A DNA stretch of 64,000 bases from assembly GCA_900498245.1 (NCBI GenBank), contig LS998015.1:1170483-1234482 (forward strand). The letters run 5' to 3'. Made by a program: the position numbers and the translations under genes. Positions 53,659 to 62,305 of this stretch are shown here, one piece after another. Source of the stretch: Candidatus Zixiibacteriota bacterium. GTDB taxonomy: Bacteria; Zixibacteria; MSB-5A5; GN15; PGXB01. The notes below the pieces were generated by a model. That model was not told where the DNA came from, did no database searches, and saw only the letters and a list, made by a program, of their open reading frames with translations. Position 1 is the first letter of the stretch. Each line of letters starts with the position of its first letter.

Positions 53659-54975
53659 CTATTTCGCCCGTGCCGCGCGGGGGATTTCGTGGGCCAGAAA
53701 TTCCCGAAATTCATGTCCCAGGGAAACCAGAATCGCCAGGGCGGCGGAAATCCCTCCGCATAATATAAAAATCAGTGGGATATTTTTATTCAGCAAATCG
53801 GCGATGACTCCGGCCAATCCCATGGCAATCGGAGCCAGGCCGCCGGCCACCGTCCCCAGGACGCTGAACACCCGACCCCGTATTTCGGTCGGGGTAGTGA
53901 CCTGAAGAATGGTCGATATATAAATATTGATGGTGCCGTTAAACAGGCCAATAAAGAAGAATATTATAAGTGCAATATAAGTGGATCGCACCAATCCCAG
54001 GGCCCCGATGGTCAGGGATTCGATAATCAGAAGCGAAACTATCAGAAGACTTCTCTTTTTCCCGGGAATATAGAGCCATCCGGCGATAGCATAGCCGAGA
54101 AGCGCTCCCGCTCCCAGAAGAGCCATAAAATATCCGAACCAGTCGGGAGTTGATTTCAAGGTGTCTTCCACGTAAAAGGGGAGAAGGATTCCCACCGGGG
54201 CGATAAAGAAATTGAGAAAGGCGGCGGAGAAGATTAGACTGCGAAGTCCCTTATGCTTCCAGACATAGTGCAATCCTTCGATAATTGATTTTTTAAAATG
54301 GTCGAATATCGCGCGGAATCCGGCGACCCTTTCCGGATATTTCTGAGGGATTTTGACAAATATCAGGGAGATGGCCGAAATGAAAAAACTGACGGCGTCG
54401 GCCAGGAAAAGAATCGGGGCCCCCAAAAGGCGGAAGAGAACGCCGCCCAAACCCTGGCCGAAAAATGAGGAAATCTGCATGGTCGATTGACGCAGGGAAT
54501 TGGCGGCCGGGATTTTTTCTCGGGGAACCAGATCAGGGAGGGCCGCCGAAAGAGCCGGACCGAAGGCCGCATTGGTGATCCCCATGAAGATATAAGTGAT
54601 GGTCAGCCAGACAACAATAAAATCAACATCACCGGGCCTGTAGAAAAGCATCAGAGTAACGATCAAGACCAGGATGCCAGAGAAGAGGTCGCTGTAAAGA
54701 ATAATTTTGCGCCGCGAATGTCGATCGGCAAATGCCCCGCCAATCGGGCCGAGCAATACCCCCGGAAGCATTGAGGCCATCATCAAGGTTCCCATTATGG
54801 TGGCCGAGCCGGTAGCATGCTTCAGCCAGAACATAATGGCAATACCGTGCACCTGCGTGCCGATCTGACTGATGAACTGCCCCTGCCAGAGAAGGACAAA
54901 ATTTTTATTCAGCAATTTTGCGGGCTGATCAGACCTTTCGGCAACAGCGCTGTTTTCGGCCTCAATAGTCCCCAT
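53659..54975 (-). CDS. MFS transporter, MefA/EntS-like drug exporter family
   Basis: 438 residues, twelve predicted transmembrane helices. The loop motif GGAFADRHSRRKIILYSD (helices 2-3) and the overall pattern match the MFS_3 group that includes macrolide and siderophore exporters. The substrate cannot be told from sequence. 26 bases downstream of the homoaconitase-like gene on the same strand, so probably co-transcribed; it converges on the secreted-protein gene. Confidence 0.85.
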   Translation of the reverse strand: MGTIEAENSAVAERSDQPAKLLNKNFVLLWQGQFISQIGTQVHGIAIMFWLKHATGSATIMGTLMMASMLPGVLLGPIGGAFADRHSRRKIILYSDLFSGILVLIVTLMLFYRPGDVDFIVVWLTITYIFMGITNAAFGPALSAALPDLVPREKIPAANSLRQSTMQISSFFGQGLGGVLFRLLGAPILFLADAVSFFISAISLIFVKIPQKYPERVAGFRAIFDHFKKSIIEGLHYVWKHKGLRSLIFSAAFLNFFIAPVGILLPFYVEDTLKSTPDWFGYFMALLGAGALLGYAIAGWLYIPGKKRSLLIVSLLIIESLTIGALGLVRSTYIALIIFFFIGLFNGTINIYISTILQVTTPTEIRGRVFSVLGTVAGGLAPIAMGLAGVIADLLNKNIPLIFILCGGISAALAILVSLGHEFREFLAHEIPRAARAK

Positions 54976-55001
54976 TAAATTTTTTAGACGGTGATACCCT
55001 T

Positions 55002-56969
55002 CTATAAGTTTCTTTTGACCCAGTTCTCCAGCCCGCCGGCGATAATAAGTTCCTGTGCCGCCGGCCCGACCGGTCCGATTCCGAATTCCTTGTTCTCAAC
55101 CTTGATTTGGGATCGCTTGAAGTCCAGGATGGCCCGAATTCCGGTTGAAATTGTCAGGCGATCCGTTCCGAATCGGGCTTTCAGACTCTGGACAAGTTCG
55201 GGCGCTTCAATTACGAGATATCCGTTATTCAAGGCGTTTCTTTTGTATGTTTCTGAAAAAGACCCGGCCACTACCAGTCTGATCCCGCGATATTTCAAGG
55301 CCGTGGCCGCCTGTTCACGGGAACTTCCTGTTCCGAAATTATAGCCGCCGACAAGGATGTCGCCTTCTTTAGCTATCTTGCCGAATTCCGGATCATAGTT
55401 TTCCATCACCACCGCGGCCTGTTGTTCGGGAGTGAAATCATCGATATAGGTATATTTCCCGGGGTAGATGCCGTCGGTGTTGAGATTATCCTGGTGACAA
55501 AATATAATGTCACCTTCGATAGTGGAAGGAAAGCCCTCAATTATTTTTACTTCGCCCGGTTCTGAGGGAGGCCGTTCACTTATTTTTATCTCGCCATGCG
55601 GTAAGGATCTTCCGAAAGATCCGGGATAATCTATTTTGCCCGCGATAGCGGAAGCCGCCACCACAGCCGGCGAAGCCAGATAGGCCTGGGCCGACGGCGA
55701 TCCCATGCGCCCCTTGAAATTGCGATTGGTGGCAGAGATGCCGATTTCACCGTCCTCAAGAAGGCCTTTGCCCAGCCCGATACAGGGACCGCATCCCGGC
55801 GGAAGCGGCAAAGCGCCGGCCTCAAGCAAAGTTCCCCAATCGCCCCGTCGTTCGCTTTCCGCTTGAACTTCGCTTGAAGCGGCAGAAATGTAGAATTCGA
55901 CTCCCGGGGCCACTCTTTTCCCTTTGACGACGGCGGCCGCTTCGGTGATATCATCAACCCGGCTGTTTACGCACGAGACGAGATAGGCCTTATTTATCTT
56001 TACATTTTTATCCCGGAACTGAGTGATCGGAGACATTACTTTTACGGTATTGGGCCCGGAGACATACGGCTGTATGGTAGCCAAATCAATGGTCAAAATC
56101 TTGGCGTAATAGGCGTTTGGATCCGCTTTTAAATCCTCGGAGCGGATTTTGTCGATTTGATTGCCATTGAGTCGCGGATGAATATTTTTGCCGTCGGCAT
56201 CCGAAGGAACCCCTGCCGGGCCGCGCCCGGCCACAAAAGCGGCTCGCTTTGTCAGCCAATCGATGGTTATTTCGTCAATGGGGAATAGACCGACCAGGGC
56301 GCCCCATTCGGTGGTCATATTGGCGATTGTCAGGCGCTGGTCGATATTCAACGATTTGATTCCCTCGCCAGAAAATTCGAGAGCATGATTGAGGACTTCA
56401 TCTTTGTTGAACAGGCCGCAAAGAGTAATTATTAAATCTTTGCCGGATACGCCGGGTCCTAATTTGCCTTTAAGTTCAATTTTGGCGACCGGCGGGACCT
56501 GCCACCAGGTCCGTCCCGTAGCCCAGATGGCCGCGGCATCGGTTCTCACGATCGGCGTTCCCAGACAGCCCAGACCGCCGTACATGTTGGAATGGCTGTC
56601 CGATGCCACCACCATCGTCCCCGGCCAGGCGTACCCTTCCTCGCACATAATCTGATGTCCGATTCCCCGGCCCGCCGGATAAAAATCGATGCCATGTTCA
56701 CGGGCGAATGATTCTATTTTCGCATATTTCTTCTTATTTTCCTCCCCGGTATCCTGCACGTTATGGTCCAGCGCGAAAACCGGCTGACGGGGATTGGCGA
56801 CTTTCGAGGCCCCGATCGATTTGAATTTCGGTATAACGGCGCCGGTGTTGTCATGAGTCATGACATGAGCGGGGCGGATCGAAAGATAATCCCCGGCCCG
56901 GACAATATGATTGTCGAGGCCGACCGCGAATTTCTGGGCGATTTTTTCCACAAGATTCTGAGCTGGCAT
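55002..56969 (-). CDS. aconitase-superfamily hydratase, homoaconitase (Lys4)-like
   Basis: 655 residues with large and swivelling domains in one chain. Iron-sulfur ligands C333 (SCVNSRVDD) and C393/C396 (GCGPCIG), and the small-domain loop [13 protein letters not shown]. Segments such as [32 protein letters not shown] and [18 protein letters not shown] look closer to fungal homoaconitase than to AcnA or AcnB as I recall those families. It could hydrate/isomerise homoaconitate or aconitate. No other lysine-alpha-aminoadipate gene is in the window, so aconitase activity in the TCA cycle is at least as likely. Confidence 0.82.
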   Translation of the reverse strand: MPAQNLVEKIAQKFAVGLDNHIVRAGDYLSIRPAHVMTHDNTGAVIPKFKSIGASKVANPRQPVFALDHNVQDTGEENKKKYAKIESFAREHGIDFYPAGRGIGHQIMCEEGYAWPGTMVVASDSHSNMYGGLGCLGTPIVRTDAAAIWATGRTWWQVPPVAKIELKGKLGPGVSGKDLIITLCGLFNKDEVLNHALEFSGEGIKSLNIDQRLTIANMTTEWGALVGLFPIDEITIDWLTKRAAFVAGRGPAGVPSDADGKNIHPRLNGNQIDKIRSEDLKADPNAYYAKILTIDLATIQPYVSGPNTVKVMSPITQFRDKNVKINKAYLVSCVNSRVDDITEAAAVVKGKRVAPGVEFYISAASSEVQAESERRGDWGTLLEAGALPLPPGCGPCIGLGKGLLEDGEIGISATNRNFKGRMGSPSAQAYLASPAVVAASAIAGKIDYPGSFGRSLPHGEIKISERPPSEPGEVKIIEGFPSTIEGDIIFCHQDNLNTDGIYPGKYTYIDDFTPEQQAAVVMENYDPEFGKIAKEGDILVGGYNFGTGSSREQAATALKYRGIRLVVAGSFSETYKRNALNNGYLVIEAPELVQSLKARFGTDRLTISTGIRAILDFKRSQIKVENKEFGIGPVGPAAQELIIAGGLENWVKRNL

Positions 56970-57077
56970 ATTTCAACCTCACAAATTTTGTCGCTTTAAA
57001 ATCATAAGATAATCCCAATAGGCGGGCAAAGCAAAGGGAGATTTTTATTTCTGGCAGAGCGAGCGGAATAATTATGA

Positions 57078-57107
57078 TTGACTCACTTCGCCGTGATGTT
57101 GTATATT
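57078..57107 (+). promoter_or_regulatory. probable promoter of the outer-membrane protein gene
   Basis: TTGACT (57078-57083) and TATATT (57102-57107) with an 18-base spacer, about 40 bases before the start codon. Confidence 0.5.
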
Positions 57108-57145
57108 TAACATTAAGGCATCATCATTGATTTCGGGAGGATATC

Positions 57146-58810
57146 ATGATCAGCAAAAATCTATTATCATTCAGGAAGTTATTAGTATTACTTTCTTTTT
57201 TTCTTTTCTTTTCCAATTGTCTATCGTCCGACGGCAAGACGTTCGGGATCACCAGTTTCATTCCCGAGCGGTTCAGGGATCTGGAGTGGAAAGTTCGGGG
57301 GGAGGTCAATTTCAATTATAACGATGCGGCCGATTTTGCGGAAGGCAATTCGTCAGACAGGATTTCATCCTATAAAATGAATAATTGGGGATCAAATAGT
57401 CTATTTAATTTGGACAGCTATTTCAGGTATCGCAGTGTGACCATTCCCAGATATATGACATTCACATTAAGCAACTATTTCAGTGCTTTATTTCAGAAGA
57501 GTCATTCATCTTCGGAATATTATGGCGTATTCGATAACTATGAAAAAAATATATCTGAAGATAGAAGGCGGACCATTTCGGCGGAATTGCAGCCGACCCT
57601 GGACCTGGGAATTTATTTGACCGGCGATTTGTTCGTCTCATCTATAATTGCAGGTTTCATTGATTATTCCAAATCTCCGGCCCGGGAGTCGAACGCCGAT
57701 GCATACGGTAGTGACCGTGATCCTTCTCATAATTATACCCGCATTTATCGGCGTGTAAGCAGGCTGCGTCAAGACAGCGACAGTAAATCCTATTATCTTG
57801 CCGTCTCGCTTCTGCCCGGTTTTGGCAGGGTGTATGAGGGAAATTATGCGGCGACCGCAGAATATATTATAGATGAGTTGCGTCGCCAAAAATTATTGCT
57901 GAAGGAGCCCAGTTACGAACAGATGTGGGAATTGTCAAATATTATATATCAATATCGAAATTTGCATGCTATTGATAGCCGCATTCACTTAATTGAGTCT
58001 TTGAGAAGCGTTACAGATTTTCTTATTAAACAGGGAATACTATCGGACGAAGGCACAGCCAATTTATTGATTATTCAAGACGTTTGGAACTACTTTCCCA
58101 AATATTCCAGACAATTTGGATTATTTATTCGGGGTGGCCTTGGCCTGAAGGCGTCATTTCAAAGTGGCCAGGATGGCCAAAGCCGCGAGGACAGATATTA
58201 TGAAGATCTAGTGGATTTTGATTCCCATTCGCTTGACGGGTATCCGCTGATTCAAGAAAATAATCGCTATACTTTCGAACATACTATTTATAAAAGAACA
58301 GATATCTATTCCGAATTTCTATTTGATTATTACAGACCGCTGAATCTAAAATGGCAATTCAGCGCCAACTACCGGGCGCGATATTATTTGTACTCAAAAA
58401 TGAAAAATTACTCGGATAAGTACGATTCCGAAATCGGCAGTGTCAATTACAGGGAGGATATTGATACCTATAAGGAAAATGTGGAAATGACTCTATATCC
58501 TTCTTTATTGCTTATAATTGATTCCAGAAGCGCATGCCTGCAGAAAATTAATATATACTACTCACATTGGAAACTTGAGAGCAATTCCCGCCACCGTTTA
58601 GACTCCCTTAGGCAGGAGTTACTCACTAAATCGGCTCAGAATGAAGTCGGACTAAATCTGGCGTCGACTTTTAATTATAGGATTGCAATTCCCACGACCT
58701 TGGTGATAGGAGCGTCTTACAATATATTTTGGTCTTTCCCATTTGAAGGAGAGCATTATCACAGCAGCAATTTCAATTTTTCCATTGCCGTGGAACATTA
58801 TATTTTCTAA
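57146..58810 (+). CDS. outer-membrane beta-barrel protein of unknown function
   Basis: 554 residues, ribosome site GGGAGG. Signal peptide (to about 28, possibly a lipobox-like SNC), then many amphipathic strands ending in a terminal phenylalanine (AVEHYIF), typical of outer-membrane porins. A central helical insert (AATAEYIIDELRRQKLL to about residue 305) separates two strand-rich halves. Base composition is more AT-rich than the flanking genes. No family identified. Confidence 0.7.
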   Translation: MISKNLLSFRKLLVLLSFFLFFSNCLSSDGKTFGITSFIPERFRDLEWKVRGEVNFNYNDAADFAEGNSSDRISSYKMNNWGSNSLFNLDSYFRYRSVTIPRYMTFTLSNYFSALFQKSHSSSEYYGVFDNYEKNISEDRRRTISAELQPTLDLGIYLTGDLFVSSIIAGFIDYSKSPARESNADAYGSDRDPSHNYTRIYRRVSRLRQDSDSKSYYLAVSLLPGFGRVYEGNYAATAEYIIDELRRQKLLLKEPSYEQMWELSNIIYQYRNLHAIDSRIHLIESLRSVTDFLIKQGILSDEGTANLLIIQDVWNYFPKYSRQFGLFIRGGLGLKASFQSGQDGQSREDRYYEDLVDFDSHSLDGYPLIQENNRYTFEHTIYKRTDIYSEFLFDYYRPLNLKWQFSANYRARYYLYSKMKNYSDKYDSEIGSVNYREDIDTYKENVEMTLYPSLLLIIDSRSACLQKINIYYSHWKLESNSRHRLDSLRQELLTKSAQNEVGLNLASTFNYRIAIPTTLVIGASYNIFWSFPFEGEHYHSSNFNFSIAVEHYIF

Positions 58811-58880
58811 AGCGACTATATCCCAAATCCAGGGCGTGACGGGCAAGATATTTGAGAGCTCGGAATCCCGCACAATTAGG

Positions 58881-59387
58881 TTACTCGGCAGGTTTCAGCG
58901 CCGCCTTTAAGGCCCCGAGAGATATGATATCATTGATTTCTTCGATAAGAGCGATTCTCTCCGGATGACCGCTGGCCAGGGCCCCTTTCAGGACAATCGG
59001 AACGAAATCGTTATTCTCGGCGCCGATACAAGTGGCGTTGATACAAAATTCGGCGCAAAAACCGGTGATGATGACGCTATCGATATCTAATGAATGTAAT
59101 TGTGCCGCTAAAATAGTCTTATTGAAGGCATCGCCGTAGGTTTTGATAATATTGATATCACTAACTTCCAGTTTTATGCTTTCAGGGATATCGAATTCCG
59201 GTACGCCCGGTACAAGCCCGGTTGCCTCATTTTTATGCTGGACAGCAATAATGGGAAGATGCCGTTCCCGGAAAAGTGCGATGGCCGCATTTATGTATTC
59301 TGCGGCGTTATTCAGGGATTCGGCCGTGACGCCATTGCGGGTAAAAAATCTGTTTTGAATATCAATAATTAAAAGCGCCGGTTTCAT
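58881..59387 (-). CDS. isochorismatase-like cysteine hydrolase
   Basis: 168 residues. The catalytic triad of the nicotinamidase/isochorismatase family is visible: Asp9 (LLIIDIQNRF), Lys82 (IIKTYGDAF) and Cys115 (TGFCAEFCINAT). Substrate unknown; nicotinamidase-like amidase activity is possible. Downstream of the DinB-like gene on the same strand with 17 bases between. Confidence 0.88.
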   Translation of the reverse strand: MKPALLIIDIQNRFFTRNGVTAESLNNAAEYINAAIALFRERHLPIIAVQHKNEATGLVPGVPEFDIPESIKLEVSDINIIKTYGDAFNKTILAAQLHSLDIDSVIITGFCAEFCINATCIGAENNDFVPIVLKGALASGHPERIALIEEINDIISLGALKAALKPAE

Positions 59388-59404
59388 ATGCTATCCTGCC
59401 CGAT

Positions 59405-59884
59405 TTATTTGCTTTTCCATTCGTTATATGTTCGCTTTATCTGCTTAATATGGCGGGATAGATGATCATTATAAGAATCAAGCCAGCTCTCAAGTGTCAT
59501 TTTCCCCCGCTCGGGGTGCATATAAAAATTGGTCCACGAGTTATCGCCGACCGATTTCAATAGTTTGAAGGTGGTTGCATGGAGATATTTGAATAATTGA
59601 ATATATTCGGCTGTATCCTGCTTTTCGTAATTAAGAGCGGCCGTCCATTTTTCCTGATTGTAGGGAAGAATCGTAACCCCCGGCTCGGCGATGGCAAAAC
59701 GGCAACGAATAAATCCATGCACTTCGCTATCAACGACATGAATAATAATCTCATGGATACTCCATTTGTCCGGGGCCGGTTTCCAGTTCCACGATTCCCC
59801 GGGGATATCTTGCAAGGTGGAACTTAAGTCCTCAAACCCTTGACCATATTGATCCAGCTTCTCTTTGATCATTTTTGAAATCAT
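59405..59884 (-). CDS. DinB-like metalloenzyme superfamily protein
   Basis: 159 residues from ATG 59884, chosen because AAAGGA lies at good distance; a longer frame starts at 59914. Four-helix bundle with PDKWSIHEIIIHVVDSE and DHLSRHIKQI, giving the three-histidine metal site of the DinB/YfiT fold. Such proteins often transfer thiols such as bacillithiol, but the role here is unknown. Its start lies inside the 3' end of the MFS gene. Confidence 0.85.
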   Translation of the reverse strand: MISKMIKEKLDQYGQGFEDLSSTLQDIPGESWNWKPAPDKWSIHEIIIHVVDSEVHGFIRCRFAIAEPGVTILPYNQEKWTAALNYEKQDTAEYIQLFKYLHATTFKLLKSVGDNSWTNFYMHPERGKMTLESWLDSYNDHLSRHIKQIKRTYNEWKSK

Positions 59885-61289
59885 TCTTGAATCCTTTCGA
59901 AATATCCAAAACAAATACAGAATACAATACGGCGGTGACTGAGCAAAGTTTTATTTGCCGGAGGACAGGGGTGGGGTGTCGGCGGAACGGATAACCGACC
60001 GCAATCTCGGGAAGAATTCCTTTTCTATGATATATGGGGTGGACCAATTTTCGCATTGCCGGTAGATTGCGGGCAAAGATCAGAGCCGCAAGAATGCAAA
60101 TCAATCCGCCGATTATGAGTGTCAGAGGAGCGCCGATCCTCCCGGCCGCTGCCCCGGCCCAGAGACTCCCGAGCGGCGCCATGCCCATGAATGCCATAGC
60201 ATACTGGCTCATCAGACGACCCCGCTTGTCGTCATCGACAATCGTCTGCAAAAGAGTATTGCTCGAGGCCATATTGACCATCATGCCAAAGCCGATCGGC
60301 AACATCAGAATAATGGATAAGACGAAATGCCGGGATAAACAAAATAGTATCAAGCCGCCCCCCAGGGTTCCGGCGGCAATCGGAATCCACTTCCCCAATC
60401 CGACCACACTCTTGCGGGCCGCCAGGAAGAGCGCCCCCGAAAGGGCGCCGACACCTGTCGCCCCCATTAAAAATCCCAGCGTATTGGGCCCGCCATGGAG
60501 GATATCGCGGGCGAATACCGGCAGGAGGACCACATACGGCATCCCCATCAGGTTGACGAGAGCGACCATAAGGAGAATTGAGCGCAAAGGGGGAAATCCA
60601 AATGTATAGGCAAAGCCTTCCTTCAGGCCCTTTAACATATTGTCGTTTTTGGGCTTGGTATGAATGGGTTTCAACTTCATCATCATCAGGGCGGCGATGA
60701 CCGCTCCAAAACTGATGCCGTTCAATAGAAAACAGACTCCTTCGCCGACCGCGGCAATCAAGATTCCGGCAATCGACGGGCCGACTAATCTGGCGCCATT
60801 AAAGATTGAAGAATTAAGAGCAATGGCGTTTCCCAGGTCCTCTTTTTTATCAATCATTTCCACGACCAGTGACTGACGGGCCGTAATTTCAAAGGCATTT
60901 ACCAGTCCCAGAAAAATGCTGAGAACAATGATTTCCCAGGTCGTGATCATTTTGGTCAGAACCAGAAAGGCCAGGAGGAAAGCCTGTATCATGGACAATA
61001 TCTGGGCCGCTATTACGAGTTTCAAGCGATTCATTCGATCCGCCAGGACGCCAGCGACCGGCGCCAAAAGGAATGTCGGAATTTGGCCGGAGAAACTGAC
61101 TAATCCCAGGAGAAATGGCGAGTTGGTAAGGCGATAGACCAGCCAGCTGAGAGCGATACGTTGCATCCAGGTGCCAATCAAGGAAACCCCCTGACCCCCG
61201 AAAAACAGTCGATAGTTGCGTGAATTCAACGCCCGGAGTATATGCTTCAGACTGACAGAATCATTTTTGCTTCTACTTGAGGGAGTCAT
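59832..61289 (-). CDS. MFS transporter with extended C terminus
   Basis: 485 residues, twelve predicted helices, with GVLADRMNRLKLVIAAQ between helices 2 and 3 and GRLMSQYAMAFMGMAPLGSL in the second half; an MFS_3-type exporter. After MRKLVHPIYHRKGILPEIA, where related proteins normally end, about 50 more residues of unconserved sequence follow and run 53 bases into the DinB-like gene. A lost stop codon or a frameshift is a plausible cause. First gene of a three-gene minus-strand group. Confidence 0.85.
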   Translation of the reverse strand: MTPSSRSKNDSVSLKHILRALNSRNYRLFFGGQGVSLIGTWMQRIALSWLVYRLTNSPFLLGLVSFSGQIPTFLLAPVAGVLADRMNRLKLVIAAQILSMIQAFLLAFLVLTKMITTWEIIVLSIFLGLVNAFEITARQSLVVEMIDKKEDLGNAIALNSSIFNGARLVGPSIAGILIAAVGEGVCFLLNGISFGAVIAALMMMKLKPIHTKPKNDNMLKGLKEGFAYTFGFPPLRSILLMVALVNLMGMPYVVLLPVFARDILHGGPNTLGFLMGATGVGALSGALFLAARKSVVGLGKWIPIAAGTLGGGLILFCLSRHFVLSIILMLPIGFGMMVNMASSNTLLQTIVDDDKRGRLMSQYAMAFMGMAPLGSLWAGAAAGRIGAPLTLIIGGLICILAALIFARNLPAMRKLVHPIYHRKGILPEIAVGYPFRRHPTPVLRQIKLCSVTAVLYSVFVLDISKGFKNDFKNDQREAGSIWSRV

Positions 61290-61474
61290 TACGTACCCGT
61301 ATGGAAGCCGAAGAAGGACTTTTTAAGTTCAGAATCTTTCTGCCGCCGGTCATAAGCGCCTAATATATATATTCGTGACCGTGGGGAAAAGGGGCAAATT
61401 AGGCGTTTCTAAACAACATCCATATGATTATTTAATGCAATTTTAATAGATTCTTAGCGGATCATCGCTAACAT

Positions 61475-61525
61475 TTTGCCCGACTTTTCGGTTTCAGAAA
61501 TGAGAAGTGGCCGAAATCGGGCAAA
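61475..61525. repeat. long hairpin in the leader region of the phoB-like gene
   Basis: TTTGCCCGA plus TTTCGG (61475-61491, two extra bases) pairs with CCGAAATCGGGCAAA (61511-61525), giving a 15-bp stem. It lies within the 317-base gene-free stretch between the divergent MFS gene and the PhoB-type regulator; no T run follows on the plus strand. It could be an operator dyad or a leader structure. Confidence 0.5.
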
Positions 61526-61545
61526 GGAACGGCAATTTTATTTTG

Positions 61546-61573
61546 TTGAAAGTTAATTAAATCGCCTTAAATT
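61546..61573 (+). promoter_or_regulatory. possible promoter of the PhoB/PhoR-like pair
   Basis: TTGAAA (61546-61551), 16-base spacer, TAAATT (61568-61573), about 34 bases before the start codon. Confidence 0.35.
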
Positions 61574-61606
61574 TAATGGCGCACTCGGGGTACCGGGAAA
61601 GGAATT

Positions 61607-62296
61607 ATGCCCAAAGATAAAATCCTGATCGTCGATGATGAGGAAGATATCCTCGAATTAATAAAATACAATCTCGAGAAGGAAGGGTATCAGGTAATAT
61701 CAGCCATTTCAGGGGAAAATGCCCTGACACTGGCTCGATCCCAGATGCCGGCATTAATTATTCTTGACTTGATGTTACCCGGAATTGATGGGCTCGAAGT
61801 CTGCAAAATCCTTAAGAATGAAAACAAAACTCAAAACATTCCTATAATCATGCTGACCGCCAAGGGGGAAGAATCTGATGTCGTCACCGGCCTGGAACTC
61901 GGCGCCGACGATTATATTGCCAAACCGTTCAGCCCTAAGGTCCTGATTGCTCGCGTCAGAAATGTTTTGCGGCGTAAAAAGAAGGCAAGCGTGGAGAATA
62001 CGGCGGTTCTGAAAATTCAAGATCTTACTATACATCCCGGGCGCCATGAAGTTCTGGTGAAGGATCACCGAGTCGATTTAACGCCGACAGAATTTGGCAT
62101 ATTACATTATCTGGCACGGCGTCCGGGCTGGGTATTTTCGCGATACGATATTGTCAATGGCGTCCGCGGCGAGGACGCCGTCGTGACCGATCGATCGGTC
62201 GATGTGCAAATAGTCGGGCTCCGCAAGAAATTGGGCCGGGCCGGAGATTATATCGAAACAGTCCGCGGCGTCGGCTACCGATTTAAGGAATTTTAG
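61607..62296 (+). CDS. PhoB-like response regulator (OmpR/PhoB family)
   Basis: 229 residues. Receiver with Asp54 in IILDLMLPG, Thr in MLTAKGEE and Lys in YIAKPFSP, followed by a winged-helix domain (LTPTEFGILHYLARRPGWVFSR, VDVQIVGLRKKLG, ETVRGVGYRFKE). Length and sequence are close to PhoB. With the kinase 9 bases downstream it likely forms a phosphate-responsive pair, though no pho-regulon gene is nearby to confirm this. Confidence 0.93.
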   Translation: MPKDKILIVDDEEDILELIKYNLEKEGYQVISAISGENALTLARSQMPALIILDLMLPGIDGLEVCKILKNENKTQNIPIIMLTAKGEESDVVTGLELGADDYIAKPFSPKVLIARVRNVLRRKKKASVENTAVLKIQDLTIHPGRHEVLVKDHRVDLTPTEFGILHYLARRPGWVFSRYDIVNGVRGEDAVVTDRSVDVQIVGLRKKLGRAGDYIETVRGVGYRFKEF

Positions 62297-62305
62297 GACA
62301 TTTCT

